A stretch of DNA of 64,000 nucleotides from an uncultured Clostridia bacterium (GTDB lineage Bacteria; Bacillota; Clostridia; Christensenellales; CAG-917): contig CALWAF010000001.1 in assembly GCA_944372795.1 (NCBI GenBank), forward strand, positions 1-64,000, written 5' to 3'. Under the pieces are notes generated by a model that saw only the letters and a list, made by a program, of their open reading frames with translations, ran no database searches and had not been told where the DNA came from. Positions 62,692 through 64,000 of the stretch are shown in pieces. The stretch's first letter is position 1. The number at the start of each line of letters is the position of its first letter. The position numbers were made by a program, and so were the translations under genes.

Positions 62692-63873
62692 TCAATGATG
62701 GAAAAGACGCATCCCGGTGAATGCCATCGCGATGCCGAGACGGTCGCAGGTGTCGATGACTATATCGTCGCGCACGGAGCCGCCGGGCTCTGCGACATAG
62801 GACACGCCGCTCTTTGCCGCGCGCACGATGTTGTCGTCAAAGGGGAAGAAGGCATCGGAGCCGAGAGAGACGCCGGTGAGGGTGTCGAGATACGCTCTCT
62901 TTTCCTCCCGCGTGAACTCTTCGGGACGGACGGCAAAATACTTCCTCCACACGTCCTCGCCGATGACGTCCTCGCACTCGTCGGAGAGATAGATGTCGAT
63001 GATGTTGTTCTTTTCGGGTCTGCCCACGCCCTCGGCAAATTGCAGAGAAAGCACTTTATCGTGCTGACGCAGATGCCACAAGTCCGCTTTCTGCGCGGCA
63101 AGGCGTGTGCAGTGTATTCTGGACTGCTGTCCCGCGCCGACGCCGATCGCCTGTCCGTCCTCGGCAAACGCCACTGAATTGGACTGGGTGTATTTCAGCG
63201 TGATGAGCGCGACGATGAGGTCGGTCTCGGCGGCGTGGGGGATCTTCTTTTCCGTCACGACGTTTGCGAGCAGCTCGCGGTTTATCTCGAAGTTGTTCCT
63301 GCCCTGCTCGAAGGTCACGCCGAACACCTGCTTGTGTTCAACGGGTGCGGGGACGTAAAGAGGATCGACCTTGACTATGTTGTAAGCGCCCTTGCGCTTG
63401 GCTTTTAGGATCTCCAGCGCCTCGGGGGTGTAGCCGGGGGCGATGATGCCGTCCGAGACCTCACGGGCGATGATCTTCGCGCACGTGGCGTCGCACTCGT
63501 CGGAGAGCGCGATCCAGTCGCCGAAAGAAGACATCCTGTCCGTGCCGCGCGCACGTGCATAGGCGCACGCCACGGGGCTGTCGTCCAAGCCCTCGACGTC
63601 ATCCACGAAACACGCCTTTTTCAGCTTCTCGCCGAGGGGTCTGCCCAACGCCGCGGAAGTGGGACTGACGTGTTTGAAAGAGGTGGCGCAGCACTCGCCC
63701 GTCGCCTCTTTGAGTTCCTTCACCAGCTGCCAGCTGTTGAACGCATCGAGGAAATTGATATATCCGGGTCTGCCGTTCACTATCTCGACGGGGAGGTCTC
63801 TGCCGTCCTCCATGAAGATGCGCGCGGGCTTCTGATTGGGATTGCATCCGTATTTGAGTTCGAATTCTTTCAT
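62692..63873 (-). CDS. AICAR transformylase (stand-alone PurH domain)
   Basis: A 393-residue protein that is only the formyltransferase half of PurH, transferring formyl from 10-formyl-THF to AICAR. ELKYGCNPNQKPAR, ATSFKHVSPTSAAL (Lys/His of the active site), TQSNSVAFAEDGQAIGVGAGQQSRIHCTRLA and SDAFFPFDDNIVRAA are diagnostic. The usual N-terminal IMP cyclohydrolase domain is missing; the adjacent truncated gene appears to supply it. PurD follows 7 nt downstream. Confidence 0.95.
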   Translation of the reverse strand: MKEFELKYGCNPNQKPARIFMEDGRDLPVEIVNGRPGYINFLDAFNSWQLVKELKEATGECCATSFKHVSPTSAALGRPLGEKLKKACFVDDVEGLDDSPVACAYARARGTDRMSSFGDWIALSDECDATCAKIIAREVSDGIIAPGYTPEALEILKAKRKGAYNIVKVDPLYVPAPVEHKQVFGVTFEQGRNNFEINRELLANVVTEKKIPHAAETDLIVALITLKYTQSNSVAFAEDGQAIGVGAGQQSRIHCTRLAAQKADLWHLRQHDKVLSLQFAEGVGRPEKNNIIDIYLSDECEDVIGEDVWRKYFAVRPEEFTREEKRAYLDTLTGVSLGSDAFFPFDDNIVRAAKSGVSYVAEPGGSVRDDIVIDTCDRLGIAMAFTGMRLFHH

Positions 63874-63882
63874 ATCCTCTCC

Positions 63883-64000
63883 TTATCCGACGTGCTTGTT
63901 GAAAAGCCTGGTCTTGACCCTGTAAGTTTTAAGGTCGATGAACCCGACGTAGAGCGCGATCTTGTTCGCGGCGTCGAGGCTCTCCCACACCCCCTCCGCA
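63883..64000 (-). CDS. Probable IMP cyclohydrolase, C-terminal end (cut by window)
   Basis: Only the last 39 codons are visible: AEGVWESLDAANKIALY..., ...IDLKTYRVKTRLFNKHVG and TAA at 63883-63885. The pattern looks like the end of the separate IMP cyclohydrolase family (PurO/IMP_cyclohyd), and its place directly before a cyclohydrolase-less AICAR transformylase supports that. The assignment rests on context as much as on sequence. Confidence 0.6.
   Translation of the reverse strand, partial: AEGVWESLDAANKIALYVGFIDLKTYRVKTRLFNKHVG

Overview
The window is 64 kb of GC-rich (roughly 57-58%), gene-dense bacterial chromosome. Several features point to an anaerobic, probably spore-forming member of Bacillota/Clostridia, most like an uncultured gut lineage (Christensenellales-type genomes are one possibility; this is inference): a germination protease gene (gpr) back-to-back with rpsT, a large SRP RNA of the Bacillus/Clostridium type, a long IleRS, single-chain PurL with a split AICAR transformylase, and many sugar-acid genes. 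I see no prophage, CRISPR array, insertion sequence or intact mobile element.

Layout. 1-577: gene-poor, ending in a 124-bp palindrome. 578-7818 (minus): TIM-barrel isomerase, acyl-CoA ligase, RluA, methyltransferase, ileS. 7991-15781 (mixed strands): tRNA-Gly, ABC transporter, SRP RNA, pyridoxal kinase, EF-G-like GTPase, glutamate racemase, gpr, rpsT. 15853-21137: an envelope group made of a membrane-anchored subtilase, an alpha-CTD-like/WG-repeat protein and a divergent propeller/SH3-like surface protein. 21201-22448: tRNA-Pro with duplicated fragments and a Phd/Doc toxin-antitoxin pair. 22708-26700: nrdAB with a candidate NrdR operator and a structured leader RNA. 26819-27158: 145-bp tandem repeats. 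27175-33430: an unusual ATP synthase operon in which the delta C-terminal domain is fused to alpha, no separate atpH exists and subunit c is extended. 33719-43698: a carbohydrate cassette (GPH symporter, GH31, DMT transporter, DUF4867-like, FucI-like isomerase, ROK, Fe-ADH, RpiB-like) with a palindromic operator. 43842-54257: a ten-gene glucuronate operon. 54300-55060: repeats and tRNA-Ser. 55253-64000: a purine/one-carbon operon.

How it fits together. The uxaC-uxuA-SDR-eda-kdgK genes form a complete route from glucuronate to pyruvate plus glyceraldehyde-3-phosphate. It is joined to a GPH symporter, an esterase, a Gfo/Idh oxidoreductase and two TIM-barrel proteins that could release glucuronate from glycosides by an oxidation/elimination route. 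The neighbouring GH31 cassette has the enzyme classes of sulfo-transketolase sulfoglycolysis, but it has no transketolase and its GH31 lacks the sulfonate-binding Arg and Tyr. It may therefore serve a related, undescribed 6-substituted sugar.

Best candidates for novelty: the delta-alpha ATP synthase fusion, the GH31/FucI/RpiB/Fe-ADH/DUF4867 cassette, the alpha-CTD/WG protein beside a subtilase, a set of six genes whose -10 boxes sit 6-7 nt before the ATG without a Shine-Dalgarno (leaderless mRNAs), and the structured RNA upstream of nrdAB.
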